Assembly (NCBI GenBank): GCA_022478985.1 | Contig: JAKSZP010000002.1 | Span: 186,001 to 250,000 of the forward strand | Reading direction: 5' to 3' | Source of the DNA: Massospora cicadina | Lineage: Eukaryota > Entomophthoromycota > Entomophthoromycetes > Entomophthorales > Entomophthoraceae | DNA length: 64,000 nt | Made by a program: the position numbers and the translations under genes | The notes under the pieces: generated by a model | Databases searched by the model: none | The model's input: the letters and a program-made list of their open reading frames with translations, nothing else | Told to the model about the DNA's origin: nothing | Shown: piece after piece, positions 47,250 to 58,730 of the stretch | Layout: each line of letters begins with the position of its first letter | Numbering within the stretch: the first letter of the stretch is position 1

Positions 47250-48540
47250 AAATTGCAGGCCTATGATTATAAATTAAATTAGGCTAGGAGATAAAAGCCA
47301 AAACGATGCTGGGCTCTCCAGGATGCAAGAAATTCTTGCTAAACAAGATCGTGCTGATGACCTATTTTTTATTAATGTTATAAGAGGATTTCAAGATGAG
47401 CCACCATAATGTCAAACGGCGCTACAAAAAGCCATGGATTGAACAGGATTTATGGGAAATTATTCAAACTATTAAATGATAAAAGGCCTCTGTTCCCAAA
47501 ATTTAAATGAATAGAAATAATTTGAGCCACTCACAAAGTCATTGATCATGATAGCCTTAAGAAAACTAAGAGCACATTCGCCAATAAATTGAAAAACGTT
47601 GAACTATGATCTGGTGGATTGCCAAACCTATTTGTGGAGTAATAACTCCACTAGCCACACAAAAATGTGGCCAGATATTAGTTATTGTGACCAGGGTTTG
47701 CCTGAGATACAGTGCCCATCAGTGTTATGGGAACTCTAAGTACAAGCACTGGAGGAATGCAATATATATTTATTATAATTTATCACCTGACAATATGAAT
47801 TAAATTAAAGCTATGGTTTAGGTTGATGCAATGAATACAACAAAATTTATTTAAATTAGAAATAGTACGGCTACCCTCAACTGATTTTGAATGATAATGG
47901 AACTAACTTCACTTCCTTTGTCATACTTTAATTGGTCAGACTGATGGGGATAAAAGAAGTTTTATCAGTCCCATATCAACCAGAGATGAATGGACTGGTC
48001 AAAAGGGTGAAAAACCTTAGCCGCTATGCTATGATAGCTGATTGAAGGGAAAACGTCTGCTTGAGCTATTTACTTAAGATTGTTTACATCTTCCTATAAT
48101 ATCACTAATAATTCAACTTGTAAAATACCCTTTGATTTTGCTCTATAAAGCAAGCCGACTTCCCACAAATATTTACTCATCCTTAGATTTAGATTAGGGG
48201 ATGAGTCTTAACCATTATTTAAATAGATTAGCCAACATAATAGTCAATATTTAATCCCAGTGTTTGACAAAAGCCTTAGGAAAAAGATCCTGGCTAAAAA
48301 GTATAATTATAAGAGTCTGACCTCCCATAAAAAATTCAAAATTGGGGATAAAGTATCCTACTGTGATACACATGGGTTTGGATGCAGAAATAAGATGGAT
48401 GCCTTGTGGACAGGCCCCTTTGAAGTAATTCTAAAATTGGCAACATATGCCTATGCAATTAAAATATCCTTGATTGTCTTATAGTTAACCAAGTTCATCG
48501 AAAATTCTCTAAAAAATTGGTAATATTACATTAATATACA
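47250..48540 (+). pseudogene. Gy-E integrase remnant
   Basis: After K2, a frame reads LSRMQEILAKQDRADDLFFI near 47,305-47,385 (linker before the integrase zinc domain). Near 47,870-48,000 it gives GYPQLILNDNGTNFTSFVIL and VPYQPEMNGLVKRVKNLSRY, a good match to the second-Asp and YxPxxNG blocks. The frame 48,260-48,484 is the C-terminal domain, with KKFKIGDKVSYCD and KMDALWTGPFEVILKL. It is broken by stops between blocks. It completes the pol of Gy-E before the 3' LTR. Confidence 0.8.
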
Positions 48541-49111
48541 AAATAATATGTGTTAAAAACGTAAACAAAAAATATAAAAATATGAAAAAGATATTAAATA
48601 TAACTTTATTATTTCTTTGTGCTCAAAATTATCTAGTTGAAATCACTACAATTGATCATCAAGACTAGTTTGGGTTGCAACTGGGCCTGCTGGGAGTAGT
48701 CCTGAGGTGCTAGAGTATGCCAAAAGAATCAGGATGATTTAAAACTAAATACTCTGTGAGTACTTCAAAAAAACTGAGACAGGAGGATTAAAACAGGTTT
48801 GAAACTGGATCTACCATGATTAGCTTCCAGAAATATATCAGAGAAGATCTGCTCTGATTGCAGATAAAGAGCCCAACTTGGGGGAGTACAGGTTTTCCAT
48901 GCATATTATTAGTGATGATGTCTAAGTAGTCATGGTATGACAAGAGGACGTAGGACCACACTCTTAAGAGGTGGCATCAAGAAGGACACTGGTGAACTAA
49001 AAAGTTGGTCAAGTATGAAGGAAGTACCTTGAACCAGACTTGTTAGTTAAGTTTCAAGAAGAAGTAAATGCTCTAAAACTGTCCTTCCATGCAATATGGT
49101 CAAGAGGGGAT

Positions 49112-49920
49112 TTTTTGGAATTTTGGTTGACCATATTATCAATATCACTTAAAAATTAAGTATTTTAAAGTTTTTAATAAATAGTCTATTGTTTGGTGAT
49201 AGTTGCTGAAACATCATTTGTCATAATTAACTAAAGAATAAAATACAATTATTGCCTTTGAAAAATGTCATTGGGAATCATCCCTGATAATATTATATGA
49301 GTCTTTTGATTAGGGCTTGATAGCACTATTTAGTTTACATTGCAGATTGTTCAGTCAGAGGCGCCGAATTATAAAGGTCTTTTTTATGAAATTATGGAAG
49401 CATTTTAATGCTTTTTTGGCGGTAGTTAGTATTCTTAATTAAGCAACACGGCCCTATAATATATTGTATGGTCCATGTTATGAAGAGATGGCTTCCTTTC
49501 TGTAAAGGTTACAATACTGTGGATTAATTGAGGCGAAGGAATCCGCTATTATGCAGAAGTTAAATCTAAGGGTCAAAATTTTTGGTAGAACAATCAGTTG
49601 ATTTTCAGAGAGTCAACCGAAAAATTGTGCTCCTTACCCTATAAAACCCCTAGCAAACTCTATTAAGAAAAAAATTCAAATATTATATAAAAACTATATT
49701 TACTTTAAATTAAAGTTTAATTGAGTTTAGTTCCCTTGTCGCTTTTCTTAAGTTATAGTTTGAGGAGTGGATTTACAATCACTTACAATGAAAACTCAAC
49801 TTACTATGGGCACCACTAGTGATAAAAAGAACTCTCAACTCATCAGCTGTCGCATCACTATACAACTATTGTTCTTATTTATATGACTAAACTGTGCAAT
49901 AAACTAGCCAAAGGTTCACA
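49112..49920 (+). repeat. Gy-E 3' LTR
   Basis: Partner of 40,720-41,498. A purine tract AAGAGGGGA near 49,100-49,111 lies just before it, in polypurine-tract position. The LTR carries K3 at 49,803-49,828, absent from the 5' LTR. Confidence 0.7.
49803..49828 (+). mobile_element. K3: 26-nt footprint of the K element
   Basis: ACTATGGGCACCACTAGTG followed by ATAAAAA. It is flanked by GAAAACTCAACTT (49,790-49,802) and GAACTCTCAACT (49,829-49,840). The 5' LTR at 41,420-41,450 has CACTTACACTGAAACTCAAATT with no insert, an empty site. Confidence 0.7.
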
Positions 49921-52900
49921 GATGTATTATCCATTAAAAACACCCATTTGTAAGGGGAGTTTCCTCTTATCAATATGATTATGATAGAATGGGGCTGGGT
50001 TATCACGTCGCTTCTTTCCCCACAAGCCTTCCACCAGATTTTCTCCTAGTTGGTAGTATATTAGGATATCTCAAATCTGGAAAAGGCTAACTGCCTTCTG
50101 CAGCAATAAGTATGGCCTGTCTTTCCGTTTACAATAGCTGATCAACATTAACTGTACATTATATCCATACATGGCGCAGGAGTAGGAGGCAATGGAGGTA
50201 TGGTTAGACAGTATACTCAAGAAAGGGTGGGTGTTTAAGAAAACATTGCATATTACTTCTCCTATAGTTTTCACTCAGAATGCTGATGAAATGTTGCACC
50301 TCTGCATGACTATGATCATCTGAATTATATCATCATTCATGACACTATCTCTATGTCAGCAGAAAATTAGTCAGGAGATCACAAAATATAAGTATTTTTG
50401 AAGCTCAATCTCATAACATGTTCAACTAAATCCAGGTGGTGAAGGGCCAGGAGTGGCTTATGGCAATTTTTACCTGAAGGAATTTTCCAATTCTGTATAT
50501 TGAAACAAGATAGAACGCTTTAGCTATGTTCCAGCGTATGAATTCTAGTGTTATGGCGACCTCCAGTTCACCTGTACTGTAGAGTAGAATAATGATATTT
50601 TCACTCATTCACTTACCCCCAAGCAGATGATAAAGACCTGTAAGCGGTGCTATATACGTTGCACAAGGTTGAACTTTACGTAAAGCCCTCCAAGTGTTAG
50701 TTTTTTGGGGAGGGGTTGACCTTCCTAAACTTGTTACTGAAGGACTCTTATGACATTCTTCCATAAAAGCTCAAGGCAATTCTTGGGTACTTACTCCTTT
50801 GACCCAAAAGCAGTTGCAGATCTTATGGGTTCAACCAATTTTATGAAGAAATTTTCCCCATCTTCTTTCAGTTGGCTGCGCCACTGCATCCCTTGACAAA
50901 AATGCTTGCTCCAACTTACAGAATATTTCTACTGTGCATTTGACACCACTAAAGAGAGACGTCTTCTTTAGACGCCCTAACTGATATCAGACATGCTGAC
51001 CTGATAAAAAAAGACTTTTATTGTAGCATGTGACGCCTCATCAGCTGCTGTGGGATGGTGCTGTTGCAAGTGCATGACGGTTTGGAACATTTTTAACTTA
51101 CTTTTCATGAAAATTTCTTCATCTGAAGTATCCTGGGACATTTGTTGTAAGGAGTTAGCCACCATAGCGTTGTTTCTTACCCACTGTTGATACCTTCTTC
51201 AGGGCGTGCAACATGAGGTGACCATGCAGATGGATCATTAGGCTCTCATGTATTTCTGAATACTACTGAAGCTGGTGCATCGCCAGGCCTTAATTTATTG
51301 TGACCTCTGAAGTTTTAAAATTAAAATTATTTGAAAAAAGCTTTTGAACGTCCTACCCAATCTATTGAGTTGGGATCCAGTTTTGAGTCTGGTGGAGGCG
51401 GATGAGCAGGAGTTAATTATGAGAATTACAATGGCTCAGATATAAGCTAGTGCTCTTCACACAATTTTAGTGGCAGATTATATCCTGACGTGACTTTTGT
51501 CTATTAGGTATCAATGAGTCAAACGATCTGTTTGGATGAGCTGTTGGACCAGATGGTACTTCCTACAAATAAGAATACACATTATTTGTTGTTGGAAGGT
51601 ACATATTGGTTTAGGTTTAGATTATGGGTTGGAATCAACTCTGCGATAAGGTCATTCAGCTCACCATGGCCCCCCACTGCTTGGCTACGTTGAAAAAAAA
51701 GTTCCTTGATTTTAGTAACATAAATATATAACTTGCTGAGTATCTCTAAGGAATTCCTGGCTTGGATCATTAATTGCTTGATGTGTGCGTGGGCTAGGTC
51801 AAATAATTTAGTAAAAATGGTCTTCTCCACCCTCTGCAGCAGGCGGAGGGTCTGTGGACCTTGTTATCAGTTGATTTCAATATTGAGCTTCCCAGCATCA
51901 ATTGGTTTACTGCAATTATGTTGGTCTTGGACAGCTTTAATTTTTTTTCACTCTCTATCCTTTGTTCATCAGCCATCTTTTTATATAATTTTTTAGCTAT
52001 GGTCCCTATTCTATTTTCAGCATTTTTTCTAAATTTTCAGCTTTCCTCAGAGAACATGAGCGACTGAGGACTGCAGTATACTGCGAAATTTTTATCAAAC
52101 TCCTGGATATATTAAAGATTAAGCCGTGCCGCTGAACTGCATACCATCCTCAGTTTGAAGGTCAAATGGTGCAGGTAAACCAAATTTATCAAACAGTTTC
52201 TTCACCATTAAGCTTCTGCCGCAAAGGGCGCCTGGGCGGATGATCTTCCATTAGACCAATTTGTATATAAAAATCTCACTCACATGTCTACTGTTTTGCC
52301 ATATGAGGCCACTCTATGTTATAATCCTCATGGACTTTTTTACTTAGATTTAAGTCCAGTTCCTTTAAAGGTTACATGATTATTAGTCATAATAGCACCT
52401 GTCAAATCTTCTAGAAGACTTAGTATCTCTAGGATAATCTTTTGGCTGAAATTAAATTGTTACTAAGGAAATTTCTGCTAATAAGACGGGCAAAATATCT
52501 AGTTACCACTAGGCATTCTATAGTAAAAACTAGCAAAAGTTGGTATTATGACTGAGTATATTTTTATTGATTAGAATTCAGGGATAATTATAGCATTGAT
52601 AGAAGTTAGATTTTGTAGTGTACGGCTTTTAAAAACCATACAGTTGAATGTGGAAAAATTGAATGGCCATGATATTTCTAATAGATATGGCAGGTATATG
52701 AGGTCTGCAAATGGCAAGATCTTAATAAGCTAGTCTGGTAGATTCAGGGTGACTTTAAAGTTTTGTTATTTATTATTAATTAAAAAGTGCATTGCACTTT
52801 TAGTAGCTTCAACAGCACTAGAACTCCATTGCTCACAATGAAAATTATTGCGTTTGATCTTATTTTAAACTAACACAAATTTCTATAATCCTGATAATGC

Positions 52901-53288
52901 CCCCTCAAGATCTTGCTGAGTAGGGACATAAATTTGAAAAATCTAGCGTAAATTCAACTTTCTTAGGAGCCTTATTTGACTGAGGCAATTGAATTTTCCA
53001 GTCCTTTATGATAAATAACTCATTAAGGTCCTGAACATAACATATAAAGCTTGTGATCCTGACATCCTGGAGACTGATGGTAGAACAAAACTAAATTTTA
53101 TAACTGGTACTCAGGCAAAACCAGTACTAAGCGTTGCTTTGATCCACTTCTCGCTTACTTATAGTCCCCATAGACTTAGCAGCTAAAGCTTGTTATCAAG
53201 ATACTTCATCTTCCAGCTTGCAAATTGCTACCTCATCTGTTTCTGGCATGTAAATTTTAATATGAACTGACCAATCGAGGGTAAGATC
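49921..53288. other. AT-rich unassigned stretch between Gy-E and L-4
   Basis: Minus-strand frames at 51,976-51,794 and 51,830-51,582 overlap and may be one broken protein (MADEQRIESEKKLKLSK, then ELFFQRSQAVGGHGELNDL). Other frames lie at 51,165-50,977, 50,608-50,426 and 50,274-50,071. The charged, helical look fits a gag N-terminus, but no knuckle or protease motif is visible, so I do not name it. This may be the continuation of whatever element L-4 inserted into. Confidence 0.35.
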
Positions 53289-53304
53289 AGCTCTCAGACA
53301 TATA
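53289..53304. repeat. Target-site duplication of LINE L-4 (left)
   Basis: AGCTCTCAGACATATA, identical over 16 bp to 58,614-58,629. Confidence 0.95.
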
Positions 53305-53417
53305 TTTAAGTTTAAATTTAAATTTATTGTGGGGAAGGCCGACCATGGGACGGACACTTCCGAATATGACTCAGGAAAGATAAACTTAGTACCAGGGGGC
53401 ACCCCAGAGAAGCGATG

Positions 53418-55850
53418 CTATCTCTTGTTGCCAGCGGGAACGCCACTTATGGGGAGGGAGAGGGAACGTGTGAAGGGGCCGTAGCCACTATTGAGCACGT
53501 GTGGAGGAAGGGGTCTGATTTGATGAACCAGACTGGGAACCAGGAGGAGACCAGCTGTCAGCAACGCAGTGGGAGATATCCAAACATCCACGCTTGAAAG
53601 TGGTCCACCAAATGAGACCGGAATCTGTAGACAGCTTCTGGGAGGGTGGGGATGGAGCCAGCGATGGCATCCAAGACAATCGGGTGAATAGTCCACATGG
53701 AGATTGCAACCACCAGAGCATGGAGGGAGGGTGGAAGGGGGGAGGCCATTGATTAAGCAAACATATCTCTTGACAGACTGAAGGGATGCGTTTGATCCAT
53801 CTAGTACTAAAAAAAGGGATGCGTTTGATCCTGGCCTAGCAGACGTTGGACTTCGCGCCATATCACTTTAGAGGTGGGGCACTTCTCCAGGCGGTGGAAC
53901 AGCGTTCCATACTGGCAACACACGACACAGGATGAGTGTAAAGCATTAGAGCACTCAGCTGTACGATACACCCGCCTCAGGCAGCGCCACACATGGGAGC
54001 GGACTTGAGGCTGCAACAGAGGGTGGTGTGCGTATTTCCAGATAGTCTTTTGGGTCTCAGTGGAATAAGGGATGTCCATCATGTCCAGGTAGTCCACCCT
54101 GGATAGGACTTGGGGTCGAATGGGGATCACGCCATAATTGATGGGTAGCCCCTGTACCTCTTGTGTGAACTGAGGAGAGGGGCGGCCTCTTTGGGTTGTA
54201 TGTCCACTAATACAAATTATCCACTCTGCGCTTCGCATGGAGAGTAGAATTCATTTTTAGTGGAATTTTAGTCCCGTGAGGACCTGTGGCCAATGTGTGT
54301 GATGTGAGGTATTTCATCAGGGAGTATTAGTTTGATGGATTGTTGAGGCCCAAAGCTTGGGAGAAGTTGGAGTGGGCCGCGCGGGACCAGTGTTGGGATG
54401 GGAGTGTAGGAGCGGTGATGGCCGCGATCCAGGTGCCCAGGATCTTAGCAGCATGGGCTTTGAAGTCAAGCAGGCCCATGCCACCTTGATGATGAGGGCC
54501 AAACATGACCTCTAGCCGTAATGGTGGAGGGCGGCCTGACCAAAGCCATCCTTGCAGCAAAGCATACAGGGATTTGAAGAAGCTTGGGGAGAAGGGGATG
54601 GCGTGGGCTCTGAACCAGACTTTAGATAGGAGCATAGAGTTGGCAAGAACAACCCTGCCAGTGAGGGTAGTAGGGTGGGCTCTGAGAGAGGCGATTCGCT
54701 TCGTCACGTTGTCCAGTATATGGCACTCCATTACTGCAACGCATATCCGCCCGCCTCCATCCACACGCCCAGATGGCGCACCCGTCCTATGGTAGGACGT
54801 GGCACGAAGGGGAGCACCAGTGGAGCGGTGTGTGTTGAGTTAGTAAGGCATGGACGTGGGCGAGCAGATGGGCCGGGTTGAGAACTACTTGCTGGGGCCC
54901 AGCAGTTCTGAAACTGACCAAGGAGGATGATTTCGGTTTTGGAGGCGTTCAGTGCCGCGTTGCTTACCCAGGAATATTCCTGGATGAGGGCTTCAAGCGC
55001 GCGTGCATCTTTATTAGACACCCCCACCACGCAATCATCTGCAAATGCCATCATCTTGACTGGGGTTTGGCCTGGCACATGGACCCCAGTGAGGTGGGCA
55101 TTCACATTTCGCAGTAGAGGGTCAAGGCTGAAGTTGAATAAGAGTGGGCTGAGGGGGTCCCCTTGTCGCAGGACCCTTTGAGGGCGGACTACTTCCGTTA
55201 GGAAGCCTGACCACGCACTGTCATTGTTGCAGATTCCGTGAGCAGCATCACCCAGTTTATGAAGTGGGGGGGCAGGCGGAATTGATGGAGGTAGGCCCTA
55301 AGGTATTCCCAGTTTACTCTATCATAGGCCTTTTGTTGGTCCAAGAATACAAGTGCCCCAGAGGCTGTGGACTGACACACTAGCCACAGAGTGCACGTTA
55401 TCCCAAATCGACCTTCTGGGGATGAAACCGAATTGTTCTGGGGAGATGGTGACAGATGCTACAGTCCCTAAACGGTTAGCCATAATTTTTGTTAAAATTT
55501 TGGTGTCTGTGTTTGTTAGAGAAAAGGGGCGCTAGTTGGCTAAGTCAAGCTTATCCCCTTTCTTGAAGAATGTGACAGTAAAGGCCTCATGTCCTCCTGG
55601 TGGGAGGCGCGTTTCCAACAGGCTTTGGTTGAGTGAGCCTAGCAGCAATGGGGATATATGTTTGAAATATTTTTTGTAGAACTCATATGGAATGACATCT
55701 GGGCCTGGGCATTTTCAGTTTGGTGCACCGCGAATGGCTGTCCATAATTTGTTTATAGTAATTAAATTCATTAAATCCGGGTATTGGAAAATGAGGCAGA
55801 TATGAGCTCGGTCAAGAAATTCTGCCATTTCAGCCAGCTGAATTGGTTCA
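53418..55850 (-). pseudogene. LINE L-4 reverse transcriptase, thumb and zinc finger
   Basis: RT blocks on the minus strand: FLDQQKAYDRVNWEYLRAYL (55,380-55,198), VLRQGDPLSPLLFNFSLDPL (about 55,190-55,125) and the catalytic AFADDCVVGVSNKDARALEA (55,048 down). The thumb is at 54,764-54,327 (ASLRAHPTTLTGRVVLANSM, GGMGLLDFKAHAAKILGTW). The zinc finger CVVCCQYGTLFHRLEKC is at about 53,930-53,880, with C-x2-C-x6-H-x4-C spacing. Both catalytic Asp residues and all zinc ligands are present. Frameshifts near 54.7, 54.3 and 53.8 kb, the last at the m4 insertion, break the frame. The domains match L-1 and L-3 closely. Confidence 0.88.
53798..53814 (+). mobile_element. Mini-retroposon footprint m4 (17 nt)
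   Basis: CATCTAGTACTAAAAAA inserted in L-4 ORF2, opposite to the LINE's own direction. Perfect 16-bp TSDs AGGGATGCGTTTGATC are at 53,782-53,797 and 53,815-53,830. L-1 has the uninterrupted site at about 11,693-11,720 (GGATCAAACACATCCCTTCA, minus-strand sense), so the pre-insertion state is visible in this window. Confidence 0.9.
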
Positions 55851-56005
55851 GCTTGGTATAACTGGAGTAATATTTTCGCGTTTCAATTGCCACTTCAGCC
55901 AGTGTATCCACAATGGAATTATCCGATCTTCACACCTGTGTGCAGGCCATGCTCTGGTGTGGTGCGAAAATTTTTTTAAAGAATTATGTGGTGCACTTGT
56001 CACCT

Positions 56006-57102
56006 TTAGTGATGCGTGTGGCCCTGTATTGGACACAAACCTGATGTTTGTGTTGCCTTTCGAGTGCGTTGAGGTGGGCGGCTGCCTCCGCCCACTTCTG
56101 GCCCTATGCAGGGCTGTATCCTGTGGCTGGAATGTTGGACTCCAAGTGGGCCAATTCTGCCAGCGCGCGCGAGATAACTGCTGATGTGGCTCATGAGCGT
56201 CTGGAGGAGAGATGGCGATAGTGGCAGATGGTGTCCTCTTTGAAAGTTGCCCATGTGGAAATGGGGTCCACACAAAATGGTGCAACAAACGATTTCGCCA
56301 AAGTTGCCTCTTCCACCCACGTGGAAAATCCTGGCAATGTGAGCTCGGGGGGGTGGATTTTGCACCAATGTGGGGCCTTTGTAACTGTGACGGGTAAGTG
56401 GTATGTTATCAAGACCAGTTGGTAGTTGGAGAATTCCCTTTTCGTTGTTTTGAAGTGGGAGATGTGGGGTTGGAATTTCGCCAGCATTAGAATAAGGTCG
56501 ATGCGGGTCATGGACCTTAATTGGCCGTTGTGGATGTGGGGATGCATCATGTTTTTGAGAAGTGGGGCATGTCATGGCAGCGCATCCATTAACCCTAAGG
56601 GTGGCCTTTAGAACGCGTAGTTCTATGTGACCCTGTGGGGCGTGGGGTGAGGGCGGCCACCAGTCCGTTGGTGAGGTTAGCCAACAGTTCATGTCAACAA
56701 CTAGGAAAGAATTGGGGGGTAGCGGGAGGGATTTGACCAATGAGAAAAATTCCTGACGCTCATGTGCACCGTTTGGGGTGTAGATGTTGATGATTGTGTG
56801 CGCAACGTCAGCCCACGAGAAGGTGACAATGAGCACTCAGCTATTTTGGAATGTTTCTGAGGATGTGAATTTGAAAATTTATTTTTCCGAATTAGCACCC
56901 CACAGTGCTTTGACCAAAAGGATAGGGATGGGAGGAGCATTGTTTTCCAAGCTTCCCCAGAACCTCGTGGACAGTGGGACTCCTGGATGGCCAGGATATC
57001 CATGGGTAAATTGTTTTGTAAAATACTCTTTTTCCTAGCCCGGGATGGGGAGGCCTTGAGTCTGGCGATATTCAGCATCCCTAGAGTGAAGGTTTCCCCC
57101 AT
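56006..57102 (-). pseudogene. LINE L-4 APE-type endonuclease (N-terminus of ORF2)
   Basis: Frame 57,102-56,701 starts MGETFTLGMLNIARLKASPS and contains DILAIQESH, the first metal-binding block. Frame 56,836-56,006 has the central VVDMNCWLTSPTDWW (Asp and Asn ligands) and HIELRVLKATLRV. Frame 56,550-56,191 has SMTRIDLILM (the RIDxI block), with YQLVLITYH where the terminal SDHxxV block belongs; that Asp-His pair looks altered. The enzyme nicks the target DNA to prime reverse transcription. Frame changes near 56.75 and 56.5 kb interrupt it. Confidence 0.85.
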
Positions 57103-57268
57103 TGCACCTTAGGTGTGAGGGGTGGGCCCCCAGGCCCACCAGCCTCTTCAAGGTCCCCACGGGCTTTCACAGCAGCGCAGGTGTTAGCAGCAACGCTATT
57201 GGGGTTTTTGTTAATTTTTTCAGAAAGAGTTGCATTGGCTTTGGCCTTCACTTTTTGTTTTCAAGACG

Positions 57269-58377
57269 TCAGACAAATTTTTTATGGTGCGGATAAGTTT
57301 GGTGCACCATCGAGTGGGGCAAAAAAAAATTTTCAGTTGGGATAGATCCCAAGTCAGTTTTGACTGGAGCTTGGGTGCAGCGATTGGGTGAGATTGAATC
57401 TCCCATCAGATCCTCAGATTGAGTGGCCCACTCAGCATGGGCCTCCCAATCTGATTGGGTGATGGATTCCTGAGTCGCTTCCACCGCAAAGATCTCCATG
57501 TCCTCCTGGTGTTGTGAGTGTGGGATGGTGGTGGTGGCCTTGGCCGCTTCCTTGGCCGCAGCCTTATGGGCCTGCTTAGCCTTCTTCTGCTTCTGTGGGG
57601 AGATGGGCTTTACCAATAGGTAGCAGCCTTGTGCTCCCCACAGGAAAGCCTCCTTGGTGCTTGCAGTTGGTTCTTAGTGCGCCTCTCCACTGGCCATGGC
57701 CGCTGAGGGGTGCTCTTGGAATGTGACGCCCTCCTTGATGGGGCATGCGTGCACCTTATGGCTGAACGCGTCACAGTGGGTGCAAATGGGGGCTCGCTGT
57801 CCATGGTTACCCGGAATGGGTGGGTGGTATGCCCTGTGATGTCAATAAAGGTGGAGTGCGGGATCTGGGTTAGGTCCTTTGCGATCTCCTTAGTTGGGGT
57901 CAGAACTGCGATGGCTTTGCCAGTGCACAGGTGTGGCATCAGCATGAAACGTTGCATTTTGAAAGATTGTATTTCGCTGTATATGGCGAGACCATCTTTC
58001 AGGTGTTGCTCCAAAATGTCACGTTTTACTGTAGTAGGCAAAAAGTCAAGTGTGAGGAAAATTTGGTTTGATTTTGTCCATCTGGTGCATTTGGTTTTGA
58101 CGACCCATTGCCCTTTGGGGAGGTTGACCACTATGCGCACCGCTGCAGCCTCATCTGCTGCTATTTTGCTTTTGAAACCTAGGTCCAGCCAACCGCGCGA
58201 CATGGAGTGAGGTGCAACATACACCGCGGTTGGGAAATTTGTGTACATCTTCACAAAATTTTTCCCATAAGGCCATTTTTTGGATGTCCAGATACACACG
58301 GACTCCGAATTCCACTGACAAAATTGGCTGGGAGTGTGGCGTGTTGATGTACTGCTTGCATCGTGCTTGCCACGCAA
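57269..58377 (-). pseudogene. LINE L-4 ORF1 (zinc-knuckle RNA-binding protein)
   Basis: The frame 58,377-57,610 starts MRGKHDASSTSTRHTPSQFC and includes RGWLDLGFKSKIAADEAAAV and RIVVNLPKGQWVVKTK, followed by a possible RRM-like middle part. Just before the knuckle the frame shifts: C-x2-C-x4-H-x4-C (CTHCDAFSHKVHAC) is read in another frame at about 57,784-57,743. The next frame (57,616-57,269) holds the Lys/Ala-rich tail KQKKAKQAHKAAAKEAAKAT. Such ORF1 proteins coat LINE RNA. The frameshift before the knuckle would remove it from the protein. Confidence 0.85.
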
Positions 58378-58613
58378 GTATCTCTGGGGAAATTGTGACC
58401 GCCAGTTTTTTGAGATTTTTTTCTATTCCACCAGATTCTCCGGGGCGTTTTCAAACGTTAGAGGCTGCAGGCCTTCCACCTGCTCCTCTTGCCTTGCTTG
58501 CCCAACTGCTCCCAGACATGAGCGCAGACTAATCTCCTCTTTGAGATTATCAAACTAGATTTAGTCTTGAATTGAATAGGTTGCAAAAGTGTTTGCAACG
58601 AGAAAGAAAAGTT

Positions 58614-58629
58614 AGCTCTCAGACATATA
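58614..58629. repeat. Target-site duplication of LINE L-4 (right)
   Basis: AGCTCTCAGACATATA, partner of 53,289-53,304; it marks the 5' end of L-4. Confidence 0.95.
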
Positions 58630-58697
58630 GAGCTTGTAAAGTTGAAATCTGGATAACTCAATGGTGGCTCAAGCAGTATGCCAATAGAGCCCCAAAA

Positions 58698-58730
58698 TCC
58701 CCCTCGGGTTAGACCATCTAGTACTAAAAA
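58698..58730 (+). mobile_element. Mini-retroposon footprint m5 (33 nt)
   Basis: Begins TCCCCCTCGGGTTAGACC and ends ATCTAGTACTAAAAA. Perfect 14-bp TSDs ATAGAGCCCCAAAA are at 58,684-58,697 and 58,731-58,744. It lies about 70 bp outside the right TSD of L-4, in the Gy-F end. Confidence 0.9.

Larger units (their letters stand above)
40720..49920 (+). mobile_element. Gypsy element Gy-E with two LTRs, interrupted by K2
   Basis: Plus-strand LTR retrotransposon with gag, protease region, RT, RNase H and integrase in order. The two LTRs are about 780-810 bp; the left one ends with TTTTACA at 41,498 and the right one with TTCACA at 49,920. Without the 1.8-kb K2 insert it would be about 7.4 kb. Left edges are approximate. 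Confidence 0.75.
53305..58613 (-). mobile_element. Full-length LINE L-4
   Basis: A 5.3-kb minus-strand non-LTR retrotransposon between perfect 16-bp TSDs. It has ORF1 with a CCHC knuckle and ORF2 with endonuclease, RT and C-terminal zinc finger. The 3' UTR ends in TTCCCCACAATAAATTTAAA then ATTTAAACTTAAA, an A/T-rich tail rather than a pure A-run. About 90 bp before the end it has a small inverted repeat (GTGCC and GGTAC around CCCT, minus strand, about 53,388-53,403). Frameshifts and an internal m4 insertion show it is dead, but the perfect TSD says it is comparatively young. GC content is much higher than the flanks. Confidence 0.92.

Noticed and set aside
53418..58532. Numerous plus-strand open frames opposite LINE L-4 (for example 55,843-56,184 and 57,710-58,210)
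   Set aside because: They are antisense shadows of GC-rich LINE coding sequence; the minus strand carries the recognisable domains.
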